A stretch of 32,315 nucleotides of DNA from Vicingaceae bacterium (lineage in GTDB: Bacteria; Bacteroidota; Bacteroidia; Flavobacteriales_E; Vicingaceae): contig JARGOE010000019.1 of assembly GCA_029210015.1 (NCBI GenBank), forward strand, positions 7,381 to 39,695, written 5' to 3'. Below the pieces are notes generated by a model, which was given only the letters and a program-made list of their open reading frames with translations, was not told the origin of the DNA and did not search any database. This document shows positions 1 to 7,587 of the stretch, piece after piece. Both the position numbers and the translations under genes were made by a program. Each line of letters starts with the position of its first letter. Within the stretch, counting starts at the first letter, position 1.

Positions 1-1
1 C

Positions 2-85
2 CAAAAACCAGAAATGTTTTCAGAAAATCCGATTAAAGAAAACCATCAAACTCCATCTTCTAAAGACTGTATATTAATATCATAG
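2..85 (+). CDS. possible C-terminal tail of an upstream gene (partial)
   Basis: A reading frame is open from the left edge to a TAG at 83-85 and would end a protein in ...KDCILIS. It has no start inside the window, so it can only be the last 27 codons of a gene that begins outside. Two other frames are also open for much of this short stretch, so coding status is a guess from residue composition and from the tight gene packing elsewhere. No function can be assigned. Confidence 0.3.
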   Translation, partial: QKPEMFSENPIKENHQTPSSKDCILIS

Positions 86-168
86 TAAAATTATCTTTTG
101 CTATTCATTAAAAAATAGAGAGATTATTTCTAATAGTTAAAACAAGTTTTAACATCCCTAAAATTTGT

Positions 169-176
169 TAACTTTA
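169..176 (+). promoter_or_regulatory. possible -7 element upstream of tdh
   Basis: TAACTTTA matches the Bacteroidota -7 consensus TAnnTTTG at seven of eight positions, with a T-rich stretch (TTTT at 147-150) 18 bases upstream in the place of the -33 element. The start codon follows 27 bases later, preceded by AAAGG. This is a motif match only. Confidence 0.35.
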
Positions 177-202
177 CAACAAACAAAGGCAATAAAGGTA
201 TT

Positions 203-1153
203 ATGGAACGCATTTTAGTCATTGGTTCTTCGGGACAAATTGGAACAGAGTTAGTCGAAACTTTAAGAACTAAATATGGAAATGAAAATGTTATTGCTTC
301 GGATATTAGGGAGCCGCAAGTTCAACAAACAGGTCCTTTTGAAACTCTAGATATTTTAAACAAGGAGCAGCTTTTAACTATCGTTAACAAACATAATGTT
401 AAAGAAGTTTATCTACTTGCTGCCTTGCTTTCTGCAACAGCAGAAAAAAATCCTGAATTTGGTTGGGATTTAAACATGAACAGCCTTTTCAATATCCTAA
501 ACCTTGCTAAGGATGGGGTTATAGATAAAATATTTTGGCCTAGTTCAATAGCAGTTTTTGGGCCAACAACTCCAAAACAAAACACTCCTCAGTACACTAT
601 AATGGAGCCAAGCACAGTTTATGGTATAAGCAAGCAAGCTGGTGAAAGATGGTGTGAATATTACCATGAAAAATATGGTGTTGATGTAAGAAGTATAAGA
701 TACCCAGGTTTAATAGGTTACAAATCTCTTCCTGGAGGAGGAACAACTGATTATGCTGTTGATATTTTTCACCAAGCACTAAAATCTAAATCATACGAAT
801 GTTTTCTTTCTGAACATACAACGCTACCTATGATGTATATGGAGGATGCTATTAATGCTACCATTAACATTATGCAAGCAAAAAAAGAAAATATTAAAAT
901 TAGATCTAGTTATAACATAGCTGGAATGAGTTTTAATCCGACAGAAATCACAACAGAAATTCAAAATGTTATTCCAGATTTTAAAATAAGTTATAATCCA
1001 GATTACAGACAAAATATTGCTGATAGTTGGCCTCAGTCTATCAATGATCAAGAGGCTCAAGAACATTGGAATTGGCAACCTCAGTACAATCTTTCACGAC
1101 TAGTAAATACCATGTTACAAAACTTGGAACAAATGTTGCTAAAAGAGAATTAA
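203..1153 (+). CDS. tdh: L-threonine 3-dehydrogenase, short-chain (SDR) type
   Basis: Oxidises L-threonine to 2-amino-3-ketobutyrate with NAD+, the first step of threonine breakdown to glycine and acetyl-CoA in the cytoplasm. The 316-residue protein is an extended short-chain dehydrogenase. It has an N-terminal Rossmann motif GSSGQIG (residues 8-14), the active-site serine region PSSIAVFG (113-120) and the catalytic pair YGISK (Tyr140, Lys144). The segments LLSATAE and PGGGTTDYAV are characteristic of the epimerase-like threonine dehydrogenases, which sets it apart from generic sugar epimerases. Length is normal for the family. No glycine C-acetyltransferase (kbl) lies beside it in the window. 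The ATG is preceded by an A-rich leader with AAAGG. A generic NAD-dependent epimerase is the alternative, but the motif set favours Tdh. Confidence 0.88.
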   Translation: MERILVIGSSGQIGTELVETLRTKYGNENVIASDIREPQVQQTGPFETLDILNKEQLLTIVNKHNVKEVYLLAALLSATAEKNPEFGWDLNMNSLFNILNLAKDGVIDKIFWPSSIAVFGPTTPKQNTPQYTIMEPSTVYGISKQAGERWCEYYHEKYGVDVRSIRYPGLIGYKSLPGGGTTDYAVDIFHQALKSKSYECFLSEHTTLPMMYMEDAINATINIMQAKKENIKIRSSYNIAGMSFNPTEITTEIQNVIPDFKISYNPDYRQNIADSWPQSINDQEAQEHWNWQPQYNLSRLVNTMLQNLEQMLLKEN

Positions 1154-1199
1154 ATTTTCTTTTTTGTAACCTAAGTTATATTATAAGCGTAATAAAAGG

Positions 1200-1207
1200 T
1201 AAATTTG
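1200..1207 (+). promoter_or_regulatory. -7 promoter element upstream of the YwqK-like gene
   Basis: TAAATTTG is a perfect match to the Bacteroidota -7 consensus TAnnTTTG. A weak -33 candidate (TTAT) lies about 20 bases upstream. It would give a leader of roughly 75 bases before the gene at 1290. A second, poorer box (TATATTTA) occurs at 1262-1269. Confidence 0.45.
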
Positions 1208-1289
1208 TCGAGAAAATAGCAGACTTTATCTAAAACTTATAATTGAACTATATTAAATAGTTATATTTATTAGCTGAAAACAATAAGCC

Positions 1290-2195
1290 ATGAGTAGAAT
1301 GAAAAAAATACTTTACCTTTTTATCCCTGTATTTATTTGTAGTATCAGTGTAGGTCAAGGCTTACCAACTTACGAAATAGTAGAAGGTGATACTATCAAT
1401 TATATAGATGAAAACAATTTAAAACAAGGATTCTGGAAAATTTTCGGGAGAATGAAAAAACTACCTGGTTACGCTCCTGACCAAGTTATCGAGCAAGGAA
1501 ATTATAAAAATAGTCGTAAAAATGGATTATGGACAAAATTCTTTGCTAGTGGAAAAACAAAAAGTGAGATAGAGTACTTAAATAGTAGACCAAACGGAGC
1601 TTATAAAACTTATTTCCAAAATGGGCAAGTTGAAGAAGAAGGGACTTGGAAAAACAATCGAAACACTCAAACTTTTAAACGATACTACGAAAATGGACAA
1701 GTTTCTCAAGATTTTGCCTTTAACACCAGTGGTAAAAGAGATGGAAAACAAACTTATTTTTACGAAAACGGACAAGTAATGATAGAGGCAGATATTGCTG
1801 CTGGTAAAGAGAAGTTTGTAAAAGAATATTATGAAGATGGCTCTGTAAAAGCAGAGAAAATTTTTGTTGATGGAAAACTTGACGCTTCAAAAACTAAAGT
1901 ATACGAACCTAAAACACCTGTTAAAAATAGAGATGAAGCTGAATTAGCTAAGGCTCCTGAAAAAGTAGTTAAAGTTGAAAAAGGAGAGTCTTCTAATGGA
2001 AAAGCTAAGTTTAGCGGGACAGGAAAGCATAAACTTTACAACATGAATAAACAAATTTCTAAAGATGGTATATTTAAAAACTACCGTTTAATGGAAGGTT
2101 TATGGTATAAATATGATGAAAATGGTATCCTTATTAGTATTGAGAAATATAAGAAAGGAAGATATATCGGAGAAGCTCCGTTACCAAAAGAATAA
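1290..2195 (+). CDS. exported YwqK/MORN-type repeat protein
   Basis: A 301-residue protein with a signal peptide (MKKILYLFIPVFICSISVG, then Gln) and a body built from repeats of about 20-25 residues of the type YYENGQV, seen at FFASGKTKSE, YFQNGQVEEE, YYENGQVSQD, FYENGQVMIE and YYEDGSVKAE. These match the toxin-antitoxin YwqK-family/MORN-like repeats common in Bacteroidota exported proteins. Despite the family name there is no toxin gene nearby and I infer no antitoxin role. A Lys/Glu-rich linker (about residues 205-240) precedes a last repeat-like block. An in-frame ATG at 1299 is equally good and gives the more typical MKK signal-peptide start. The gene stands alone between its own promoter candidate and a strong terminator. 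Function is unknown; a periplasmic or surface binding role is only a guess. Confidence 0.75.
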   Translation: MSRMKKILYLFIPVFICSISVGQGLPTYEIVEGDTINYIDENNLKQGFWKIFGRMKKLPGYAPDQVIEQGNYKNSRKNGLWTKFFASGKTKSEIEYLNSRPNGAYKTYFQNGQVEEEGTWKNNRNTQTFKRYYENGQVSQDFAFNTSGKRDGKQTYFYENGQVMIEADIAAGKEKFVKEYYEDGSVKAEKIFVDGKLDASKTKVYEPKTPVKNRDEAELAKAPEKVVKVEKGESSNGKAKFSGTGKHKLYNMNKQISKDGIFKNYRLMEGLWYKYDENGILISIEKYKKGRYIGEAPLPKE

Positions 2196-2214
2196 AAATA
2201 TTTGAATGATATTA

Positions 2215-2250
2215 AACCCAATTCTGAAAAATCAGAATTGGGTTTTTTTA
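2215..2250 (+). terminator. intrinsic terminator after the YwqK-like gene
   Basis: A perfect 13-bp stem, AACCCAATTCTGA pairing with TCAGAATTGGGTT, has a four-base loop AAAA and is followed by a T run. It separates the repeat protein from cysS. The T run sits where the -33 element of a cysS promoter would be. Confidence 0.92.
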
Positions 2251-2268
2251 TTTCAATAAGGAATAAAT

Positions 2269-2276
2269 TACTTTTA
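2269..2276 (+). promoter_or_regulatory. possible -7 element for cysS
   Basis: TACTTTTA fits TAnnTTTG at seven of eight positions, with TTTT 19 bases upstream inside the terminator T run. It would start transcription just before the cysS ATG at 2291, giving a very short leader. Motif evidence only. Confidence 0.35.
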
Positions 2277-2290
2277 CAAAAAAAATAAAA

Positions 2291-3769
2291 ATGTCTGAGA
2301 GTAAACCACTATATATATATAACAGCTTATCAGGGAAAAAAGAAGTGTTTGAAGCTATAAACCCTCCATTTGTAGGATTATATTCTTGTGGACCTACTGT
2401 ATATAGCGATGTGCACTTAGGAAATGTTAGAACTTTTTTAACTTTTGATATAGTTTATCGATACCTCTCCTATTTAGGTTATAACGTTCGATATGTAAGG
2501 AACATAACAGATGTAGGACATTTATTAGATGATTCTGATGATGGTGATGATAAAATAGAAACTCGCGCAAGACTAGAGAAGATTGAACCAATGGAGATTG
2601 TTCAGAAATACACTAACGGATTTCACGATACTGTTAAAACATTTAACCTTATTCCTCCAAGTATAGAGCCTACAGCAACTGGACATATTATTGAGCAAAT
2701 AGAAATGGTTGAACGTATTTTAGCAAATGGATACGCCTATGAAGTAAACGGATCTGTTTATTTTGATGTGAAAAAATATGCTGAAAAATACAACTATGGG
2801 GAATTATCAGGAAGAAAAATTGAAGACCAATTAGAACAAACTAGAGATAGTTTAGAAGGAGGTAATGAAAAAAGATTTTTTGCAGATTTTGCTATATGGA
2901 AAAAAGCAAGCAAAGAAACTATTATGAAATGGCCCTCTCCATGGGGAGATGGTGTTCCCGGATGGCATTTAGAATGTTCTGTAATGAGTACTAAATATTT
3001 AGGACAGCAATTTGATATTCATGGTGGTGGTATGGATTTAAAATTTCCTCATCACGAATGTGAAATTGCACAATCAGTTGGTGCTGACGGAGTCAACCCT
3101 GTTAAGTATTGGATGCATGGAAATATGTTAACTGTTAATGGGACTAAAATGAGTAAATCTTTAGGGAATTCTTTCTTGCCTCATGAACTAATTTCTGGAG
3201 ACCACGAACTACTAGATAAAGGTTATAGCCCAATGACAATACGCTTCTTCTTTTTACAAGCTAATTATCGAAGTACTGTAGATTTTTCGAATGAAGCTTT
3301 ACAGGCAGCTGAAAAGGGATTTAAGCGATTAATGAATGCTATTGAACTATTACAAAATCTACCAAAATCGGATAAATCTTCTATCGACATTAATAAATTG
3401 ATTCAAAATTCGAATCAAAGTATGAATGACGATTTTAACACCCCTGTTACTATTGCCTATTTATTTGATGGTGTAAAAATGATAAACTCAATTAATGACG
3501 GAAAAGAAGAAATATCTGAGGCTGACCTAACAGTACTTCAAAAATTTTATAATGATTTTGTTTTCAATATTCTAGGTTTACAATCTGAAACTAGTGACTC
3601 TAAAAGCAATAATGTTTTAGAAAATGTAATGGATGTTGTTTTAAAACTCAGATCACAAGCCAAAGAGAATAAAGATTGGAGCACTGCAGATTTAATAAGA
3701 GACGAATTAAAAAGCTTAAATATTACTATTAAGGATAGTAAAGATACATCAACCTGGGATTATGAATAA
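2291..3769 (+). CDS. cysS: cysteinyl-tRNA synthetase
   Basis: Class I aminoacyl-tRNA synthetase that charges tRNA-Cys with cysteine in the cytoplasm. At 492 residues it has the family's usual length. The HIGH-type signature is HLGN (residues 42-45) and the KMSKS loop is present exactly (286-290). The four zinc ligands expected for CysS are visible with the spacing of the E. coli enzyme: Cys33, Cys229, His254 and Glu258 (in CGPT, LECS and FPHHECE). The C-terminal part carries the helical DALR-like domain. The stop overlaps the start of the next gene by 8 bases, suggesting coupled translation with the M28 lipoprotein. It appears complete and normal. Confidence 0.98.
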   Translation: MSESKPLYIYNSLSGKKEVFEAINPPFVGLYSCGPTVYSDVHLGNVRTFLTFDIVYRYLSYLGYNVRYVRNITDVGHLLDDSDDGDDKIETRARLEKIEPMEIVQKYTNGFHDTVKTFNLIPPSIEPTATGHIIEQIEMVERILANGYAYEVNGSVYFDVKKYAEKYNYGELSGRKIEDQLEQTRDSLEGGNEKRFFADFAIWKKASKETIMKWPSPWGDGVPGWHLECSVMSTKYLGQQFDIHGGGMDLKFPHHECEIAQSVGADGVNPVKYWMHGNMLTVNGTKMSKSLGNSFLPHELISGDHELLDKGYSPMTIRFFFLQANYRSTVDFSNEALQAAEKGFKRLMNAIELLQNLPKSDKSSIDINKLIQNSNQSMNDDFNTPVTIAYLFDGVKMINSINDGKEEISEADLTVLQKFYNDFVFNILGLQSETSDSKSNNVLENVMDVVLKLRSQAKENKDWSTADLIRDELKSLNITIKDSKDTSTWDYE

Positions 3770-4775
3770 CAAAATATACTTTTTAGCAATTACATTTAGC
3801 CTCTTACTTCTTAGTTGTGGAGAGGATAAACCAATAAAAAATGAAAATCCAATTCAAAACAACATTAAGGAAGTTGTAACTACCCCAAAAATTGAACGTC
3901 CCGTATTTGATAAAGATTCTGCTTATTTATATGTTAAACAACAGGTTGATTTTGGCCCTAGATTTCCAAATAATGAAGCGCATGGGAAATGTGCTATTTT
4001 CTTAAAAGAGAAACTGGAGAGCTTTAATTGGAATGCTTCAATACAATTAGGCAAAGCTAAAACCTTTAACAATAAAGACATTACTATAAAAAACATTATT
4101 GGAGAATATAAGCCAGAGTTAGAAAAAAGAATCCTCCTATTTGCGCATTGGGATAGCCGACCATTTGCTGACCAAGCTCAAAAAGAATTAACTAAACCTA
4201 TTTTAGGAGCTAATGATGGAGGAAGTGGGGTTGGAGTTTTATTAGAAGTAGCACGTCAAGTAAACATTTCTCAACCTAATATTGGAGTAGACATTATATT
4301 TTTTGATGCAGAAGATTATGGGCAACCATCCTCCGGAATGTTAACAGAACAAAATTCAGACTCTTGGTGTCTTGGTTCTCAATATTGGGCTAAAAATTTG
4401 CACAAAACTAATTACAAAGCTAATTATGGGATATTATTAGACATGGTTGGTTCTACCAATGCATATTTTACCTACGAAAGCATTTCAGTCCAATATGCAC
4501 CAGAAATACTACAGAAAGTGTGGTCAAATGCTAAAAATTTAGGTTATGGAAATTATTTTGTTCAAAAAGAAACATACTTTGTAGGGGTTGATGACCATAA
4601 ATATGTGAACGAAATTGCAGGAATAAAGAGCATTGATATTATACATCATGATAGAATATCAGGCAACTTCCACCCAACCTGGCACACCCATGATGACAAT
4701 ATGGATGTTATTGACAAAACTACATTAGGAGTTGTTGGCGAAACTCTTTTATATACTATATACAATGAAAAATAA
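3762..4775 (+). CDS. M28-family lipoprotein, probable glutaminyl-peptide cyclotransferase
   Basis: A 337-residue zinc-dependent protein of the M28/glutaminyl cyclase fold. The N-terminus is a lipoprotein signal ending LLLLSC (Cys19), so it should be anchored in the envelope. Metal and active-site motifs are seen in order: AHWDSRP (H129, D131), GANDGGSG (D152), DAEDYG (E184), SWCLGSQYW, DMVGS, VDDHK and WHTHDD (H308). This set, particularly SWCLGSQYW and the VDDH loop, resembles bacterial glutaminyl cyclases more than general aminopeptidases. Such enzymes convert N-terminal Gln of exported proteins to pyroglutamate. The gene overlaps cysS by 8 bases and follows no promoter of its own. Several exported proteins in this window have Gln directly after the predicted cleavage site, which fits this role. 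A true aminopeptidase remains possible. Confidence 0.82.
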   Translation: MNNKIYFLAITFSLLLLSCGEDKPIKNENPIQNNIKEVVTTPKIERPVFDKDSAYLYVKQQVDFGPRFPNNEAHGKCAIFLKEKLESFNWNASIQLGKAKTFNNKDITIKNIIGEYKPELEKRILLFAHWDSRPFADQAQKELTKPILGANDGGSGVGVLLEVARQVNISQPNIGVDIIFFDAEDYGQPSSGMLTEQNSDSWCLGSQYWAKNLHKTNYKANYGILLDMVGSTNAYFTYESISVQYAPEILQKVWSNAKNLGYGNYFVQKETYFVGVDDHKYVNEIAGIKSIDIIHHDRISGNFHPTWHTHDDNMDVIDKTTLGVVGETLLYTIYNEK

Positions 4776-4789
4776 GTTTTGCTGACATT

Positions 4790-4821
4790 GTTGTTATTGT
4801 TAATATATTATAATATATTTG
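4790..4821 (+). promoter_or_regulatory. promoter of the first small lipoprotein gene
   Basis: GTTG (4790-4793) and TATATTTG (4814-4821, a perfect TAnnTTTG) are separated by 20 bases, close to the Bacteroidota TTTG-N19-TAnnTTTG pattern. It lies 36 bases before the ATG at 4858 and in the gap after the M28 gene, so the lipoprotein pair probably forms its own transcript. Confidence 0.6.
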
Positions 4822-4857
4822 TAGCCTTACTTGAAAACTAACTTAAAAACTAATAAA

Positions 4858-5181
4858 ATGAAAAAAGTATTAGCTCTATTGATGGTGGCGGGAATGTTTA
4901 GCTTAGTTGCTTGCGGGCCATCAGAAGAAGAAAAAGCTGAAGCTGAAGCAGCAATGAACGAAATGGTAGAAGGTTTAGATGCTGCCATGGAAGAAGTTGT
5001 TGAAGAAGTAGAAGAAGAAACTACAGTATTAGCTGCTCACGTTTGTGATGATAAATGTGCAGATGGATGTACTGGACCACGATGTGGTGAAGAAGGACAT
5101 GAATGTTCTGATGCTTGCCATGCTGAAGGTGAAGACCATGAGCATGCAGAAGGTGAAGAGCATGATCATTCTGAAGAATAA
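4858..5181 (+). CDS. small lipoprotein with Cys/His-rich acidic tail (paralogue 1)
   Basis: The ORF track starts at a TTG (4831), but the ATG at 4858 is preferred. It gives MKKVLALLMVAGMFSLVAC, a clean lipoprotein signal with lipobox LVAC (Cys19), and is nearly identical to the start of the next gene. The protein is then 107 residues. After the lipobox comes an acidic Glu/Ala-rich helix (GPSEEEKAEAEAAMNEM), then a tail of about 50 residues with six Cys and seven His (for example HVCDDKCADGCTGPRCG and HEHAEGEEHDHSEE). Such a tail looks suited to binding metal ions at the membrane surface, but this is inference and I recognise no named family. It is probably a tandem duplicate of the 5230-5496 gene whose tail has diverged completely. 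No terminator separates the two. Confidence 0.8.
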   Translation: MKKVLALLMVAGMFSLVACGPSEEEKAEAEAAMNEMVEGLDAAMEEVVEEVEEETTVLAAHVCDDKCADGCTGPRCGEEGHECSDACHAEGEDHEHAEGEEHDHSEE

Positions 5182-5184
5182 TTT

Positions 5185-5192
5185 TAAATTTG
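5185..5192 (+). promoter_or_regulatory. -7 promoter element between the two lipoprotein genes
   Basis: TAAATTTG is a perfect TAnnTTTG match four bases after the first lipoprotein's stop codon and 38 bases before the second gene's ATG. No good -33 element is seen, so the second gene may be transcribed both from here and by read-through. Confidence 0.4.
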
Positions 5193-5229
5193 TAAATAAA
5201 TAATCAATAACCTATAACACTTAATTAAA

Positions 5230-5496
5230 ATGAAAAAAGTATTAGCATTATTGATGGTAGCAGGTATGTTCAGTTTAGTAGCATGCGGACCATCAGAAGA
5301 AGAAAAAGCAGAAGCAGAAGCGGCAATGAATGAAATGATGGAGGGCTTAGATGCTGCCATGGAAGAAGTTGCTGAAGAAACTGAAGCAGTTGCTGAAGAA
5401 GTAACTGAAGAAGTTGCTGCTGAAGGTGAAGAAGCTACTGAAGAAGCTACTGAAGAAGCTACTGAAGAGCCATCTGAAGAAGAAGCTGCTGAGTAA
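5230..5496 (+). CDS. small acidic lipoprotein (paralogue 2)
   Basis: An 88-residue lipoprotein with signal MKKVLALLMVAGMFSLVAC (lipobox LVAC, Cys19). The first 40 or so residues are almost identical to the preceding gene, including GPSEEEKAEAEAAMNEM and EGLDAAMEEV. The rest is an extremely acidic, low-complexity Glu/Ala/Thr/Val tail with repeats of the type EEATEEATEE, and it has no Cys or His after the lipid-modified Cys. The tail probably forms an extended or helical, highly charged segment; no catalytic motif is visible. Because the nucleotide sequences of the shared head differ at many synonymous sites while the protein is kept, the head seems to be under selection. Function unknown. A strong bidirectional terminator follows directly. 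Confidence 0.8.
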   Translation: MKKVLALLMVAGMFSLVACGPSEEEKAEAEAAMNEMMEGLDAAMEEVAEETEAVAEEVTEEVAAEGEEATEEATEEATEEPSEEEAAE

Positions 5497-5510
5497 TTAT
5501 TACTCATTCG

Positions 5511-5544
5511 AAAAAAAAGGTTCAACTAAGTTGAACCTTTTTTT
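5511..5544 (+). terminator. bidirectional intrinsic terminator between the lipoproteins and folC
   Basis: GGTTCAAC pairs with GTTGAACC around a three-base loop TAA, extended by a run of A on one side and T on the other, so it can act on both strands. It lies between convergent genes, 14 bases from the folC stop. Confidence 0.93.
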
Positions 5545-5558
5545 GTGCCTGTATTTTT

Positions 5559-6776
5559 TTAAACTACTTCTGCAACTACGAAAGTACTTCCACCAACAAA
5601 AATCAAATCTTCTTCATCTGAGTTATTTATTGCTTGATTTAATGCTTCTTTCACTGAAGAAAAAACAGTTCCTTTCAAGCCAATTTCTGAAGCTTGACTA
5701 TATAGCTCATTTACATTTAATGCCCTTGGAATATTAGCTTCACAAAAATAATATTCAGCAACTTTTGGCAGTAATTTTAAAACTGATGATATTGACTTAT
5801 CATTTACAACGCCAAAGACAATATGCAATCTATTATAGGTCTCCTGCTTTAATTGTTGGGATATATAAGTTATCCCGGCTTCATTATGCCCTGTATCGCA
5901 TATTACTGTAGGTTTTTTTTGCAAAATTTGCCAACGCCCCTTTAAACCAGTATTATTTACAACATTTTGTAGTCCATCAATAATATTTCGATTTGATATT
6001 TCCCAGCCCTTTTTCTGCAACACCTTAATACTACATATTGCAGTAGCAATATTTTTTTGTTGATACAACCCTTTTAAATCACAATCATACAACTCTATTT
6101 CTTGTTGATCTGCAAATAAAATTGGAACAGATAATTCTTTTACTTTTTCAATAAACACTTCTTTCGTTTCTATTTGGGTTTCACCTATTACTACTGGGAT
6201 ATTTTGCTTAATAATCCCTGCCTTTTCTATAGCAATTTGAGGTAAAGTATCTCCTAAAAACTGAGTATGATCCAACCCAATATTAGTAATTATTGAGAGT
6301 TCGGGAGTAACAACATTGGTAGAATCTAACCTGCCGCCTAGCCCAGTTTCAATAACAGCAATATCCACTCCTTGTTTAGCAAAATAATCAAATGCTAAAC
6401 CAACAGTCCATTCAAAAAAAGATAGGTTTATTAGTTCAAATTGGTTTTTAAAAAGATTCACAAAGTTTATAACCTCTTCTTCACTAATCATTTCTCCATT
6501 AATCTTAACTCGTTCTCTAAAGTCTTTTAAGTGTGGTGAAGTATAAAGTCCAACCTTATAACCTGCTTCTTGTAAAATAGATGCTAACATATGTGAAGTT
6601 GAACCTTTGCCATTAGTTCCTGCAATATGAATAGATTTAAACTTGTTCTGAGGATGTTCTAAAATTTCACAAAGTTCAATTGTGTTTTGCAAGTCGGTTT
6701 TGTATGCGGCATTACCTACCCTCTGATACATAGGTAGTTGCTTAAACAAATAATCAAGCGTTTCTTGGTAGTTCAT
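5559..6776 (-). CDS. folC: bifunctional folylpolyglutamate/dihydrofolate synthase
   Basis: Adds glutamate to dihydropteroate and to folates, completing folate synthesis and retaining the cofactor in the cell. The 405-residue Mur-ligase-like protein has the P-loop GTNGKGST (residues 53-60), the ETGLGGRLDSTNVV motif of the central domain and the DTGHNEAG segment at the start of the C-terminal domain, all typical of FolC. Length is normal. Its ATG overlaps the stop of the TonB-like gene by one base (TAATG), so translation is likely coupled, and it is the last gene of the exbB-exbD-tonB-folC operon. The functional link of a folate gene with energy transduction is not obvious and may simply be conserved gene order. 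Confidence 0.96.
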   Translation of the reverse strand: MNYQETLDYLFKQLPMYQRVGNAAYKTDLQNTIELCEILEHPQNKFKSIHIAGTNGKGSTSHMLASILQEAGYKVGLYTSPHLKDFRERVKINGEMISEEEVINFVNLFKNQFELINLSFFEWTVGLAFDYFAKQGVDIAVIETGLGGRLDSTNVVTPELSIITNIGLDHTQFLGDTLPQIAIEKAGIIKQNIPVVIGETQIETKEVFIEKVKELSVPILFADQQEIELYDCDLKGLYQQKNIATAICSIKVLQKKGWEISNRNIIDGLQNVVNNTGLKGRWQILQKKPTVICDTGHNEAGITYISQQLKQETYNRLHIVFGVVNDKSISSVLKLLPKVAEYYFCEANIPRALNVNELYSQASEIGLKGTVFSSVKEALNQAINNSDEEDLIFVGGSTFVVAEVV

Positions 6777-7549
6777 TAATTCAAAATAAAAACAAAAGTC
6801 ATTGTCCCTTTTTGGTCAGTCAATGCATCTATTTTCTTAGTAAATTTTGCTTTTAATGCAGCTTCTTTAGCTTGTTTATACAAGGTTGGATTGGTGGTAG
6901 TAGAACCTCTAGCTCCAGGTGTTGCTTTTATTACTTTTCCATACTTATCTACAACAATATCTACTACTACTGTTCCGTCTTCTTGAGTTGGATTGTCTGG
7001 TTTTTTAAAACTCACTTTCCCTCTTCCTCCTAAACTATAGCCTATACCATTTGATGGACCATTACTATTACCATTGGTGTTCCCATTCCCATTACTACTA
7101 TTGGAATTGTTATTTCCATTAGAGTTACTATTGTTTTCGTTTGAATTTGAATTACTATTGCTCCATGCATTATTTAATGCTTCATTTAATGGCTCACTCG
7201 TTTCTTGTGGGTCTGAAGTTTCATTATTACTATTATTTGGCGAAGCATTCATTTCTACTGTTTCATTAGTGGTAGTTTGCACATTTTCATCTGCACTAGC
7301 AGAAGATGCTTCAGTGTTTTCAGAGGTATTATTTGATGAGCTACTTGCAGATTCACTAGATTCTGAATTTTCTTCAGAAGGGCTTCCCCCTCCTGCATCA
7401 CCAAAGTTTATCATCATTGCACCTTCATTAGGTGGAGGTGGGTCTTGGTAAGTCATTCCAAATTGGAGAAACAACAATAATAAAAGTAAGTGAAACAGTA
7501 TTGTCCCAATTAATCCTTTTCTGCTATTTTTATCTTGTACTAGTTCCAT
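6776..7549 (-). CDS. TonB-like energy transducer with Asn/Ser-rich linker
   Basis: Likely transmits proton-motive energy from the ExbB/ExbD motor to outer membrane transporters. The 257-residue protein has a short cytoplasmic start, one membrane helix (about residues 12-33, rich in Leu), a long low-complexity periplasmic segment and a C-terminal TonB-type domain (about 185-257; GTVVVDIVVDKYGKV and a final FVFILN strand). The linker begins with a short Pro run but is mostly Ser/Glu and then Asn/Ser/Gly (for example SNSNENNSNSNGNNN) in place of the Pro/Lys-rich spacer of classical TonB. It lies 38 bases after exbD and overlaps folC by one base. Family level is well supported by both structure and neighbours; the partner receptor is unknown. 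Confidence 0.87.
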   Translation of the reverse strand: MELVQDKNSRKGLIGTILFHLLLLLLFLQFGMTYQDPPPPNEGAMMINFGDAGGGSPSEENSESSESASSSSNNTSENTEASSASADENVQTTTNETVEMNASPNNSNNETSDPQETSEPLNEALNNAWSNSNSNSNENNSNSNGNNNSNSSNGNGNTNGNSNGPSNGIGYSLGGRGKVSFKKPDNPTQEDGTVVVDIVVDKYGKVIKATPGARGSTTTNPTLYKQAKEAALKAKFTKKIDALTDQKGTMTFVFILN

Positions 7550-7587
7550 TTTGGTTTATAGATGTGAATTATTTTATATTCCACAAA

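Noticed and set aside
1290-2195. YwqK-like gene as part of a toxin-antitoxin pair
   Set aside because: The family name refers to antitoxin-like repeats, but this protein is exported and no toxin candidate lies next to it.
5184-5525. Minus-strand 113-residue ORF rich in Ser/Ala
   Set aside because: It is the antisense of the repetitive GAA/GCT codons of the acidic lipoprotein gene; its composition simply mirrors that repeat.
5414-5737. Plus-strand 107-residue ORF beginning MLLKVKKLLKKLLKKLLK
   Set aside because: It looks like an amphipathic peptide, but it is the +1 frame of the lipoprotein's repeat, runs through a strong terminator and then antisense to folC.
7074-7451. Plus-strand 125-residue ORF rich in Leu and Phe
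   Set aside because: It is the antisense shadow of the Asn/Ser-rich linker of the TonB-like gene.
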